Shown: positions 33,101-45,192, numbered from the stretch's first letter. The stretch: DNA of 64,000 nt from Lamellibrachia satsuma (GCA_033239005.1 BSQZ01000068.1:964001-1028000), one strand, 5' to 3'. Notes: generated by a model from the sequence alone, not told the origin. Numbers and translations: made by a program.

Positions 33101-33669
33101 AACACAATTTTGCAAAAATCAGAAAATTGGCTGAAATGTCACTTGCTTCCTTTTGTCATGAAAGGGCAGTATTATGGTACAAAAGAAATGAGTTACTACA
33201 TAACTACCATATACCATATAACAAGTACATGCCATATAAAGTGAACATATTTGGTGGCATCAACATCTGTCATGCCAACAATAAACCACATCCACTTCGT
33301 GTGAGTTAATAAATCACAGGTGCATCATGTCTTTGATAAATTAATTGAGGAAAAAAAAGGAATGGGTGTCTACGAAATAATTTTGGCTAAAAGCCCATCA
33401 CCAGTGTTTAATACATGCCAATACATGCTAATACAGCATCATCAGGCATATTTAATTGCAGAACAGACAGGAAACCATATTCGCGTCGAGAGACAGATAA
33501 TTAAGAACTGACCAACTCATTTAGACCCACGAAACGAAGCCCTAAAATTTGCAAACACCGGTCATGTTTATGTGAAAAACACCGACGAAACCATCTGTAC
33601 AGAGCTCTAAAACGCGGGTCAGAAAACGAGCAAAGTTCGCTTGGCTTAGAGTAGGTCGTCCGTCGAATA

Positions 33670-34059
33670 ATGGCCGACTGTTGTTTGCGAAGGAATATTA
33701 TAAACGGTCAATACGAGAGGAACCCGACAAGTCGGTGTCAAGTTAAGAAATGCGCAGCTTCTAAACGGGAAAACAACACAAAGATACACCAAACCCATGT
33801 CATGTTATACACCATACTGACCCCTAGCAATTCCCGACCACGATGGTGTAATTATCTGTTGAAAACCCGAAGAAATTATTGGCGAAATTCGGGCGAATAT
33901 GCCACGCCTGTCATTCTAAGGAAATGCATGGGATTGGAACAAAGTAAAACATCATTGATAAAACGAGTTAACCTTTTGAATGAAAATGCTTCAAAACACA
34001 CGCTTTATACATCGCTTGTACACACGACCAGGTACCAAAATCTATGTAAGTCATCATAA
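33670..34059 (+). CDS. Unrecognised 129-codon open frame
   Basis: The frame opens ATGGCCGACTG and is rich in Arg, Asn, Thr and Lys, with several Cys. It has no hydrophobic segment, repeat or known motif. The neighbourhood (33500-34850) is richer in CG dinucleotides than the surrounding AT-rich DNA, which could mean a first exon or a decayed element. Low confidence that it is a gene. Confidence 0.2.
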   Translation: MADCCLRRNIINGQYERNPTSRCQVKKCAASKRENNTKIHQTHVMLYTILTPSNSRPRWCNYLLKTRRNYWRNSGEYATPVILRKCMGLEQSKTSLIKRVNLLNENASKHTLYTSLVHTTRYQNLCKSS

Positions 34060-34559
34060 CACCATCACAGCAGCAAAATAAAGAAGAGAAACGAATAAAA
34101 ACCTGTAAAATCTTCTCTGTTGCCGAATGCTTGGAAATGGAGTAATATGCACTCAGGTTTTCGGCTTGAGCGCATGTGGATCTGCACTCGTGACGTCACC
34201 ACTCGCTAGCCAAACAATAAGCCTGAATGAACATAGGTCGGATTTACACTGATTTCGTATCTCTGGGAGGTTAAAATCCAAATACAAATGTTGTGCACAC
34301 CATACAACTGCATCACCATTGAGCAAATAATTTTCCGGACACATCCATAATAGGGACAAAAAAAATTTGGTATCGCTATCACTGAAATAATACTAACGAT
34401 AGGAAACGACTTTCCACATAACGTACGCAGGCGTCGCAGCAGATTCGCTACCCTTAATTTTAAATGTTATTGTAAGGTCACTTTGATATTTAGGTGCATA
34501 ATTTGGGGAAATGTCATCATACTGTGGAATCGTACAACCATGAGTGTGTCAAATGAGCT

Positions 34560-34850
34560 AAACAACGATGTTTATTACAACATGTGTGCTTGTACGATCG
34601 AGTATAAATTGAAGCTGATTTAGTGTAATAGAGGCGCATTGACGTCTGGATGTGACAGCCTGCTGGCAGTAGCCTAGTAGGACAAGCTGGCGGCCTAACG
34701 TATCGTATCGCGCGGTCTGGTCGCACTAACCGCTCCAACACAACCACTTGTCCGACTCTTTGTTCCTTCACCGACGCTTGCCGCCATTTCGACAGTACGT
34801 GGGCCGACTTGCGTAGCGGAAAAAACACTAAAGGCCTACGGCTTCTAATG
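34560..34850 (-). promoter_or_regulatory. Candidate promoter / first exon region with YY1-like motif
   Basis: CG-rich for this window. On the minus strand it contains CGAAATGGCGGCAAG, close to the YY1 site often found just downstream of animal start sites. A short open frame of 31 codons beginning at that ATG runs on the same strand, with a possible donor GAGCG|GTTAGT. It could be an upstream start of the minus-strand BAZ2 gene, whose exon 1 appears to have an acceptor in front. This is inference. Confidence 0.25.
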
Positions 34851-35760
34851 GTGTAATAAAAACGATTGGCATTTCGACCAATTTATTTTTTCTGTGGGGT
34901 CGGCCATGCATCTGTTAAATGCTAGTAGACCAAATTAAACAGCTGGCTTTCCGCGCAGAAAATGCGTTTATAACAAATTAATTTACACAGAATATTATCA
35001 TATAGGATTTTTGCAGACATATAGCTAATTTGTAGTTTCTATGGTTTACCATACAAGATTCTGCTATGCTCTGTAGAATTCTCCCAAATTCTATGCAAAT
35101 CTAAAAAAAATTACATTATAAACTATTTCAACAGAATCTGTAGATATTCTATTGGTTTTTTGTTATTCTACTATGAATTCTATACTATATGCTCTCTAGA
35201 ATTCTCAAGATTTCTATAGCATTCTCAAGATTTCTACAGATTTTTTTGTAGATTTCTATAGATTTTTTCTAAGGGAATGTTTACTGCATAAGCCTAATTA
35301 TTAAGCTAATTAATTTAATATGATTTTGTTTTGCTATTTTATGATTTTTCATCATGAGGACATTACCCATCTTTATTTTGTCCCGAAAAATAATTATTAT
35401 CAACACTGTAACCGGTAACAATTAACCCACAGCTCACAAAATAGTACTTTTATTTTATGTGGCGTGACCGTTTGCTTGAGTCATCACTTACAGCGACGTG
35501 GCAAAAACAGTCTGATATATGATATAATGATATTATACACAATGTTCGTGCGTGCGTGCGGTTTTTTTAATTACATCTAGGACTTTGTAATGTGTTTATT
35601 TTGTATACCAACTTCGTTTTGTGATATTTTCTTTATACAGTTCGATCTGAGAGGAAACATATGATAAACTTTAATAGGCAATTAAATTAAGATAATTTTA
35701 TTTCATTGAAAAGTGTGTGTGTGCGTGCGTGCATGCGTGCGTGCGTGCGTGCTTGCGTGC

Positions 35761-35793
<33 letters not shown>

Positions 35794-36340
35794 AGCGAGC
35801 GTGCGTGAGTGTTTGGTGCAAAAGTTAATTCTAGGTAATGTTCAAGTTCTGGCCGGGTATGCCGTACGCTGAATTTTTTAGCATCGCCATCGCCATCATT
35901 ATTAAGTACGGTTTTCGACAATTTAAGCCACTATAGCTTCGATGTGACGTGACTAGTTGCGTATCGTGAGACTTTCGATTTCCCGAGCTGACCATCAACG
36001 AACCAACCACATTACAGACTGCACTCCAGCGGCACCACGTATACGTACATAGCTTTTCTTTCGGTAGAACTTTTTAATATAGTATGTAAGAATTTAAACA
36101 TGCAAACTTTTTTCAACATTCGTGCGCGTGCGTACGTGTTTATATGCGTTCGTGCGTGCGGGTTACATCCCTTGTGAACATATACCATCGTATTCCATGA
36201 TAAAATACCATGGTATTTTGAAACAGGCATTCTGTTTTTTACGTTCATTCTAATGGGGGGTACCTTAATTTGTGTAGCGTAGAAGTTTATCAGTGTAATA
36301 TTATATACCAACAAATTCAGAATTCCACAGGATAAACTAC
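34850..36340. other. Intergenic AT-rich DNA with microsatellites
   Basis: It contains the (GTGC)n tract at 35715-35812 and repeated AGAATTCTC / TTTCTATAGA motifs at 35050-35270. Nothing coding was recognised. Confidence 0.5.
35715..35812. repeat. (GTGC)n microsatellite
   Basis: Alternating GTGC with a few GTGT, TTGC and GAGC variants. Frames reading His-Ala-Arg-Thr on the other strand are artefacts. Confidence 0.95.
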
Positions 36341-36342
36341 TT

Positions 36343-37332
36343 CCAGGTAGGGTGGGGTGGAGCAAGGAACCCCCCCAAAGGGAAAATGGCTACAGTTATT
36401 CATACACGTATTACTTTGAGGTATTTATGCAGGCATACGATCGCTTTGTGTGGTATATACTACCAAAACATTGATAACACCAAAGAATGTTAATTAAATA
36501 TTATCCAGAAGGCGCGTACGTCTTGCCCCCTCCTATGGGGCAAGAAACCCCCGGGGACGTGTTACCCCATAACAGTAACAGTAACCGTCTTGCTCCACAT
36601 ACGAATATTTAAATTAAACAAACTATTGCTAAATATAAAAAAGCAATGCAGACATGCATCAACTCGCTGTTAGGGCAAACAAACGACGTTCTCGTGGCGT
36701 CATTGTACAACTGAAACTGTACCCACACCTCCCGATGTATACAGTTCAAGGGCTTGCCGCATGTGACATACGATGTTCCACGCTTTCTCTTCGTTGCTGG
36801 TGAAACATCATTTGAAAAGACGTAGTTTTTATCAAAGCAAAAACATTTTCCACTTCTTAATTACGACTATGAATTAACGAAAAAAATCGTATGGGTACAA
36901 CACGTCACCGGGGACTTCTTAACACTGTAAGCTAGGGGCGTCTTGCCCCCCCCCCGTAGACATGATGTATACATCTCTTAATTCCCGCGCTAATACTAAT
37001 TAGTGAGTACATTTTATAACAATAAATGGAATTGCATACACTAACGATGAATATAAAACAAGTTACATGATGGTAAACGTGATCTGTGTGTTTCAGCACA
37101 ACATTAATTGCAAATATAAAATGTTTACATCAGCCATGCAAACAAATTGTAAATGCAGATTTTTTTCCCAACTGTATATTTCATCTGCATGTGCTTTTTA
37201 GTAGAATAGGTACTAGGGAGCAGCATTACATTCATCCACAAGAGACAGACAGCAAACGCGTATATTGTTGGAAATATGAGGGGCCGGGCGTCTTACCCAA
37301 CGGGGGTTAATTGCCCTACCCTAACCTACCGG
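36343..37332. mobile_element. Inverted-repeat element with G-rich ends
   Basis: The left end GGTAGGGTGGGGTGGAGCAA, then GGAACCCCCCC, pairs with the complement of the right end, GGTAGGTTAGGGTAGGGCAA, then TTAACCCCCG. Several internal copies of CGTCTTGCCCCC or its complement occur (36520, 36585, 36945, 37285). No coding frame and no clear target duplication were seen. Superfamily unknown. Confidence 0.5.
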
Positions 37333-37357
37333 AATTGTAGTCGATGGATCACGCAAC

Positions 37358-37397
37358 CACGCACGCACACGCGCACGCACGCACGCACGCACGCACG
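37358..37397. repeat. (CACG)n microsatellite
   Basis: About ten copies of CACG with minor variants. Confidence 0.95.
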
Positions 37398-37506
37398 AAA
37401 GTGATTTTAATATCCATAGTATAGATACTCGTGATAGTGTAGAATTGTCAATTAATAACATATTTTATGAATTGTTCATGAGTACGGGTATTGCCTTGAT
37501 ATTAGG

Positions 37507-37664
<158 letters not shown>

Positions 37665-38159
37665 TCTTTGGGCAGCCAGGGATTGCTTTTTTTGGCCAAT
37701 ATGGCTACCGTCAGGCCAATCAATATATAGCTACCCCAGGTCAATAGTACCAAGGCAATACGAAAATGAACAGTTAAAACGTATAATGATGTTGCCTATT
37801 GTAAAAGAGTTGTTTAAAAACCACACGCACACGAAAGCCCCTATATTTCGACTCTAGGATCTCCCAATGGCGGGGGGGGTAATTACCATGTTACCATATC
37901 GTGGTGCAACAGGTTACGTACGAAAACAAATTATGCCAAAGGGGGCCATGGCTCAGTGCACCCCCCCCCCCACAAAAAAACACTGCACGCACCACTGACA
38001 TGCACTCGCAGGCATAGGCAAAGTCTAGCGCAGGCACTGCCAACTAGTGGTGTCCTCTGGTGCAAGTGTACAAAGCATTTTGTTGTGCTGTTTTAATGAC
38101 CCCTTAACCTCTTGATGACCTATTTATCGGCGAACTAACCAATCTCATCAATCTACATA

Positions 38160-38480
38160 ATGTCAACCTTAGTCGTTACTACTTCCGGTGGAAACGTGTA
38201 GCTGTCACGTCTTGGTGTCGGGTATTACCATAGTTATTGGCTACGAACGTTGGTATATTTTGTAATTATAAGTTGGTCTTGTAAACAGTTATTACATCAC
38301 AACCATGTGTATATTTTGTTTGGCATTGTTAACAACTGACGAACACAGCGGAAGTTAACAGCTGTGTACCCTATAGTACTATACCAACCGACTCGAAAGT
38401 CGAATCTCGATTCGTTTGAGATTGGTCACTGCCACTGGCGCGGCCAGTGCCACGGAAGGGGGAAGATCACAGTAGAAAAT
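38160..38480. promoter_or_regulatory. Candidate CG-enriched promoter-like segment
   Basis: Contains CTTCCGGTGG (ETS-type core), GTCACGTC, TGGCGCGGCCAGTGCC and other CG-bearing motifs in an otherwise CG-poor region between two divergent genes. No start site can be assigned. It could serve either neighbour or a lost transposon. Confidence 0.2.
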
Positions 38481-39212
38481 TGCATTGGTGGCCATATTAA
38501 CGTTTTGTCTGATTATAAGAAAACATGACCATCACAAATTCTGAATTTTTTTCACAGTAACTGCCATCATCTCATTGACATGCTGACCAAGTTTTGTCAA
38601 AATCACATACCTCCAGTTCCACTCCAGTCCAGCTCTTTTAAAACGCCCCGACGTGCGATGCCCATGCAGAAAATTTCCCATAAATTCCTCCGCCTGTTAA
38701 ACTCTCAAAAAATGCACTATTTTTACAGCCAATAGTTTTTACAAACAAACCTGTGAATATACCTGCTCAATTACTCTTATGTTACATCATATGAATTGTT
38801 TAAATTCACATATCACAATTTAATATGTCCTACATTTATGTGAAACAATAAACAGGAAGGTCAACTGTAGTCTTACCACTGAACTGCCCCTGGAGTGGAG
38901 TAGATGTTTGGATCACAATCAGATGTCGATCAGCTGTTTCATTGCCAGAGGCAGTGCAGGGGCCCCATTGCAGCGCTTTGCATGCCTCAGGTGTGGCTAG
39001 CAGCATCGTAGGCAAGAAGGTTTCATATTACATGCCTCCGAAAATGTACGTTTTTTTAGCAAACTTGTCACTTGCTTAACCTTAAGCCATATTTTGGGCC
39101 AATTCAAATATAAGAGTTATTAAAACATAACCATTCACAGCTACATTTAAGATTAACATACCAGTGGTTTACTAGGAAAACCTTGTTGAGCACACATCTG
39201 AATTCGCACTGG

Positions 39213-40122
39213 CTATTTGCAGAGCAGCTCTGCGAATAACGGCCAAACTTTTTCTTATTCACAGAGCAGAATTCAACCAATCACCATACACCATTTTTTG
39301 CGCATGTGCAGAATGCAGTTTGAGCATCGTGGTCTTTCGTTCACATTGGGGTTTTCAGACGATGCTTGCCTTGGCTCTATGCATGACGTGTTTTATTGCT
39401 TTTTTCAACATATGGATATATATGCTATGATTTAACAATGGAGCATCTTTTCTTTTGCAAGAAGGCACTACCTTTGACACATGGAATTCTTTCCAGGCTA
39501 CACTAGGCGAATATTCGAAGGATCACCACAATCAGTTCTGTTGTGTCAATTCAAGAACTGTTGTGGCTGCGAACAAGTTGCTGACATCCAACAGCACCCA
39601 GTACAACATTAAAATTAAATACGCTTACATTGATAAAACACTGTCTTGGTTGTTCACTACATTGTTGCCTGGTGTTCATTCATATCTATACCATATGTAT
39701 AATATATACTATTCCCTATACCGCAATGTGGCAGGGGTGCCAACCTCCCTCTAAATATTGCTGAAAAATGTATGGTTCACTTAACAGATAATCAAAAAGC
39801 ATGTGCAGAATGATTGCCATACTTTTAGACTAGCATAGGTTGAAAGGTTTGCCTCCGTAATGAGTCCTCCTACAATAACTTGCCGTAATTTGCAGAGCTG
39901 CTCTGCAAATAAAATGAACTGCTTTGCAGATAAGACCAGTTGTTGCCATAATTTACTGTTCTGCTCTGCTAATAAGAGATTTTTGTGCTGTAATTCGCAG
40001 AGCTGCTCTGTGGATAAGAAACATTTTTGCCGAAGATAAGATATTTTTTTCCATAATTCGCAGAGGTGCTCTGCAAATAAGAAACATTTTGGCCACTATT
40101 CGCAGAGCTGCTCTGTGAATAG
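39213..40122. mobile_element. MITE whose ends and interior carry repeated GCAGAGCTGCTCTGC palindromes
   Basis: The left end CTATTTGCAGAGCAGCTCTG, then CGAATAACGGCC, is the inverted counterpart of the right end. The right end, complemented, reads CTATTCACAGAGCAGCTCTG, then CGAATAGTGGCC. Each end is itself a hairpin palindrome. Four or five further palindromic copies lie at 39890-40085, each followed by AATAAGA. No transposase frame was recognised. Confidence 0.7.
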
Positions 40123-40233
40123 TCTCTGCCATCTTAATTTCATGGGCCGCACCTGCGCACCGTTAGATAACCCTACGTCATAGGTGCTGTAGACTGGCAA
40201 TATTCACTGGCCAAATGAAGATATATTTGTATA

Positions 40234-41964
40234 CAGTAGTACCTGCCTTGTAGGGACACCAGTACGGACAAGCAATACTGTCCCTACATCGCAGTGTCCC
40301 CTCATCAGAGGGACAGTCAGGGGAACAAGAAATTCAGACAAAATTTTTTGGAACATATTTACAATATGTATTAATATCCAAGTTACCCATATCATACTTA
40401 AATTACCCAATTATGTACGTATATTTGTATCCACATTACCCATACACTGTATCATATTAACATTCAAATTACCCATATATTTAAATTACCCACACCATAC
40501 CCTGTATTTATATTTATATCCACATTACCCCACATCACATTTACATCACTGAGCAGAGAAGAAATCCCTGATGGACTTCTGCTTAGCTACTGCTGCCTGC
40601 TTAATGCAGCTGGCTCCTCGGCATTCTCATCACTGCTAGAGTCGTCTGCTGGCACCTCTCCCCTTGCCTTGGCGATGAGGGCAGCTTCCCATTCATCGCT
40701 AGCAACATCAGTCGTGCTGGTGCCATCGTCCATGGAGATGTAGTCGGCCCACGATACGACACCGAGCAACTCGTCATAGGCAAAGCCTACCAGCTGTAGC
40801 ACATCCTCGGGCACATCGTCACGGGTGTCGCTGCTAAAGCCGCACTTTGCAAAACACTTCATAACTGTCGACTCTGATACACTGGCCCATGCAAAATGCA
40901 ACCAGCCGATTGCATCCAACATGTTGACACTCTTGCTCAGCTCGGTAGCTGTCCTCGCATTGTCCATCCCCGCCAGGACGTGACGCATCAGTCTCTTTCG
41001 GTAGAGTGCCTTCAGGGCAGCAATGATCCCTGCATCGCACGGCTGCAGGCGAGATGTCGTGTTTGGAGGCAGGAACACCATCTTCACGTTGGTCAGCTTG
41101 ACCTCGGGGTGGGCACCACAGTTGTCCACAAACAGCAAGATGTTGCGCCCCTGCAGTTTCATCTTGCTGTTCAGCTTGTCGAGCCACTCCTTGAAAAGGA
41201 CGTCATCCAGGCCTTGCGGTTAGCATGGTACGTGACGGGAAGTGCTGCCTTGTCAATCTCTTTGAAGCAGCGCGGCTTCAGCGATTTTCCAATCAGCAGC
41301 GGCTTCAGTTTCTCGCCTGCCGCAGAGCAGGTCAACAGAACAGTCACGCATTCCTTGGATGTCTTAATCCCCTTCCGTGGATCACCACGAACCACCATGG
41401 AGTGCTCAGGCAGGGCATGGTAGTACAACCCTGTCTCATCGGCATTGTAGATGTCCACCAGAGCGTAACCAGCAGTCAGCTCTGGCAGGTGCATCGTCCA
41501 GTCTGCCACTACGTCTTGTGGCACCTCCGCTGCCTTGCCGCACAATGCAGCCCACTTGACGTTGTGGCGCTTCTGCCACGCTTGCAGCCATCCGTTGGAC
41601 TGTTGTGAGTTTGAATCACAGGCTGTGCAGTGATCTCGTACAGTTCGCGATCTCGCGTTACTTAAAAAAACCACCGCTCCCAGCATGCACGGTGCTGTGC
41701 AGGAAATGGCCGATGCCATCTTTAAAATGTTTTTCAAAGAAAAAAATCACAAATAAAGATGACTGTCTGTCCTAGCAGGGGAATAATAATAAAAAAATCG
41801 TTGTCCACGTCCGCGTTGAGCAGGTGTCCGCGTCCGCGTTGAGCAGGTGTCCGCTGATTTAAGGGACATATCCGTTGAAAAAAAATTGATCGGGACATTG
41901 GAAAAGTGTCCGTACATAGCAGGTGGTCGCTGATCAGAGGGGTCGCTGAAGGCAGGTACTACTG
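40234..41964 (-). mobile_element. Tigger (Tc1/mariner) DNA transposon, nearly intact but frameshifted
   Basis: Inverted ends CAGTAGTACCTGCCTT lie on both sides, with TA target duplications (40232-40233 and 41965-41966). Total 1731 bp. The transposase lies on the minus strand (separate entry). Subterminal GTGTCC(C)CTGAT-like repeats occur at both ends. The GC content of the coding part is clearly higher than in the surroundings, suggesting a fairly recent arrival. Confidence 0.92.
40587..41737 (-). pseudogene. Tigger-type transposase (DDE, CENP-B-like), one frameshift and N-terminal loss
   Basis: The N-terminal half holds the end of the helix-turn-helix region (NGWLQAWQKRHNVKWAAL), then DIYNADETGLYYHALPE (first catalytic Asp), KTSKECVTVLLTCSAAGEK and PLLIGKSLKPRCFK. 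Near 41190 the frame shifts by one base between AWM and VLFKEWLDKLNSK. The second half has LLFVDNCGAHP (second Asp) and LPPNTTSRLQPCDAGII (third Asp), and ends in an acidic tail SSSDENAEEPAALSRQQ. Most of the N-terminal DNA-binding region is missing or scrambled. All three catalytic Asp residues are present, but the frameshift makes it inactive in cis. Confidence 0.9.
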
Positions 41965-42159
41965 TATACCTATTCCTATGTTTGCCTAGTTCTCTTTCTG
42001 ACATAACAGGTATGTCTTTCTGACATAACAAGATTGATCTGCTATTAAAATATAAAACTTGCAGGAATATTGCAATTTAATATGTTCATATTACTTAAAG
42101 CATAATATGTCAAACTCACATCACAAAAATGGTAAAATTAATTATTTTATGTGTTTTAT

Positions 42160-42905
42160 TAAGTCACAATTGAACCACATTTAGCTAAATTTTGACAATA
42201 TTCAATATTTGACCCACAAAGGTGTACTCCAGTTAGGGTTTGACAATATGAGCCTGATAAACCCTGGTTTTGATGTGTTGTTGACCAGCCTGGCAATCTG
42301 TCCACAGGAAAGCTAGAAATGGGTTGGCTTTTTAGTGATACAATCAGTGTGGTCATTCCAGGTCAGTATTTTATTGATTGTAATGCCACAATATTTAGAT
42401 TTGTCCTCTTAGAGTATGTTACTGCGGGGGTCATAATTTACTAGTATATTGACTTCAGGTTATACTTTGGGTTCCAGCTTCCTGTAATTATGGGGATGGA
42501 ATTCCATTTTGCCAAGTTTCTTCCCAAGTGGCTTGTTTGGATATTCTCAAGTAGACAATTGTCTTATCAGCAAAAAGTCAGGAAATAATTTGAAGCTATC
42601 AGGTAGGTCATTTATATATATATCAGAAAGAGGATGCGGCAACCACTGAAACTTGAGGGTCTCTATTGATAACAGGAGCCCAGTCAGGGTATTCACCATC
42701 ACAAGCCAGTGTTGTTTTCTTTCCTTCAAGAAATGTTCAACCCAGTTGGTCACTGGCCCAGCAATTCCATAGTTTGTTAGCTTCTGTGTGAATCATTGGT
42801 GAGGTACTTTATCAAATGCTTTGGCGAAATCCATAATGTTTGCCTTGAGGTGAGGAGGTGTTTCAAGACAGTGTGTTCCATAGGTTTGCTGTACACACCC
42901 ATGAA
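42160..42905 (-). mobile_element. LINE (CR1-like) reverse-transcriptase fossil
   Basis: The minus strand reads ANIMDFAKAFDKVPHQ, then NYGIAGPVTNWVEHFLKERK, and after decay LSDIYINDLPDSFKLF. These are non-LTR reverse transcriptase landmarks (DFxKAFDxVxH, IxxWIxxFLxxR, YINDLPDxxxS). The GVPQGSVLGP motif and catalytic ADD box are lost, and stops interrupt the frame. Confidence 0.8.
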
Positions 42906-43135
42906 TTAGGCCCTTAGCCAGGGGCCCGTCTGACAAATGTCTGAGAAAGATGGGACTTATAAAAGACAGGTTTTTCTTTTTTACAAGATGAAATTTTTTC
43001 ATAATAATGTTTTTTGAACTTTTTTAGCATATATGGTTATGATTCGACAAATTTTATCGGTGGCAGAGTAACGAATACTGTCGATCTATAAGACTATATT
43101 GTTAAGCTTGACATCAATGGCAAATAACGACACTG
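42905..43135. repeat. Dispersed repeat, copy 2
   Basis: Diverged copy of 21900-22150 (shared AAAAGACAGGTTTTTCTTTT and ATATAAGACTATAT blocks), again beginning with CCCTTAGCCAG. Confidence 0.75.
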
Positions 43136-43224
43136 CGGCTAGTGCTTCCATGGAAGCCGTTCACATGCTTTATGTTACACTTTTTAGAAAGTTCAAAACT
43201 TATAACATTTTATTTCTGGCTGCC

Positions 43225-43875
43225 ATGGGTGATACATGGGTGGTAGTTTGCTGGACACACCTGTGAGTGATACAGGGTGGTAGTTTGCTGGACACACCTG
43301 TGAGTGATACAGGGTGGTAGTTTGCTGGACACACCTGTGAGTGATACAGGGTGGTAGTTTGCTGGACACACCTGTGAGTGATACAGGTCGGTAGTTTGCT
43401 GGACACACCTGTGAGTGATACAGGGTGGTAGTTTGCTGGACACACCTGTGAGACAGGGTGGTAGTTTGCTGGACACACCTATGAATGATACAGGAACAGG
43501 GTGGTAGTTTGCTGGACACACCTGTGAGACAGGGTGGTAGTTTGCTGGACACACCTATGAATGATACAGGAACAGGGTGGTAGTTTGCTGGACACACCTG
43601 TGAGTCATACAGGGTTGTAGTTTGCTGGACACACCTGTAAGTAATACAGGGTGGTAATTTGCTGGACACACCTGTGAGTAATACAGGTCAGTAGTTTGCT
43701 GGACACACCTGTGAGTGATACAGGTCGGTAATTTGCTGGACACACCTGTGAATGATACAGGTCGGTAATTTGCTGGACACACCTGTGAGTGATACAGGTC
43801 GGTAATTTGCTGGACACACCTGTGAGTGATACAGGGTGGTAGTTTGCTGGACACACCTGTGAGTGATTCAGGGTG
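43225..43875. repeat. 37-bp minisatellite
   Basis: About 17 units TGAGTGATACAGGGTGGTAG plus TTTGCTGGACACACCTG. The period is not divisible by three, yet all three minus-strand frames stay open for several units, producing the same cyclic peptide. These frames are not genes. A near-match to the unit core (GTTTGCTGTACACACCCATG) occurs outside the array at 42882-42902. Confidence 0.95.
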
Positions 43876-44516
43876 GTGCAGCATTTGTTTGTTAACCAAT
43901 GGGATTACTCACTGGAATTTACAGGGCTCACATACAGGAACTTAACTTTAATTGATAGTGGACCTGTCATCTCTGGTTTGACAGGTAATAGTGGGTATTT
44001 CCTTTTTATCCTGTACACATTAGTGAATACTTTTATTACAATGTTTGTGAATACTTTACTACAATATTTGTGATTACTTCACTGCAATATGAATAAAATA
44101 AAATAAAAATGTATTACTAGCATACATCCTCATTCATCAATGAAAGTTGACACAGATGGATGATGTAATGAGCACAAACACATTTACTTCATCATCTTAA
44201 TTCTCCTGACCAAATGTCTCATTTGGACTGTAAACAAACAGTGATTATATAATCTAAGCTTTTATTATTTATTATCCAATATGATCAGCTGTTCAGCACT
44301 TTTGCAAATCATTTGCTTTATCATTGCACTTACCTGTAATTTTACTATGCATAGGTTTATTTATATATGTATGTATACATACTAGCATTTTGTTTCCTAA
44401 TTTTTCTTTTTACTTTTTATTTATTTCTCTTTAAAGCATCTTTATGTTTCTTAGAAGTTTGCCGATTTTGTAATCACTCTTGAACGGGACACTAGTCCTG
44501 GATTTGATGGTGAATA

Positions 44517-44947
44517 AATAAAGTGTATTATTATTAGTTGTTGTACCCAGAAACAAGGGTTACAGATAAATAATAAATAAATAAAGTATATTATTATTAG
44601 TTGTTGTACCCAGAAACAAGGGTTACAGATAAATAATAAATAAATAAAGTATATTATTATTAGTTGTTGTACCCAGAAACAAGGGTTACAGATAAATAAT
44701 AAATAAATAAAGTATATTATTATTAGTTGTTGTACCCAGAAACAAGGGTTACAGATAAATAATAAATAAATAAAGTATATTATTATTAGTTGTTGTACCC
44801 AGAAACAAGGGTTACAGATAAATAATAAATAAATAAAGTATATTATTATTAGTTGTTGTACCCAGAAACAAGGGTTACAGATAAATAATAAATAAATAAA
44901 GTATATTATTATTAGTTGTTGTACCCAGAAACAAGGGTTACAGATTT
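44517..44947. repeat. 63-bp minisatellite, nearly identical units
   Basis: Seven units containing AGTTGTTGTACCCAGAAACA plus AGGGTTACAGATAAATAATA and AATAAATAAAGTATATTATT, almost without differences, so recently expanded. The sequence just before the array (44450-44520) looks like a LINE 3' tail (GGACACTAGTCCTGG, then AATAAATAAAG). Confidence 0.95.
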
Positions 44948-45192
44948 GGAACTATACATTTTCTACTTTGTTGCATTGTAATATATTTATTTACTGCTGC
45001 CTTCAAAATCAATTCCTGCATTTAAATACTTTTTTATGATTCTTTTGTAATTGCATATTGCATTTCCAAATAAGTTACATAAATAAAATATGAATTGAAA
45101 ACTATTCCAGTTGCAGAATTAACTGACACTGAATTGTACAGTAGGGTCATCGGTAGTGGATTATTTGATACTTTTGTTGTGCTTTTTTGCAG

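Larger units (their letters stand above)
29400..34500. other. Intergenic DNA, largely unassigned
   Basis: Two blocks of about 75 bases, 30105-30180 and 30875-30950, are direct repeats sharing CACTCCATTTTGTGTAGGC and CAGCAGCCAATCAGCA. A plus-strand frame at 33670-34059 (129 codons, from MADCCLRRNIINGQYERN) has no recognised relative. No other coding exon was recognised. Confidence 0.4.

Noticed and set aside
43193..43899. Several overlapping minus-strand frames with VSSKLPPCITHRCVQQTTT-like repeats
   Set aside because: The 37-base unit cycles through all three frames and gives the same peptide; a repeat artefact.
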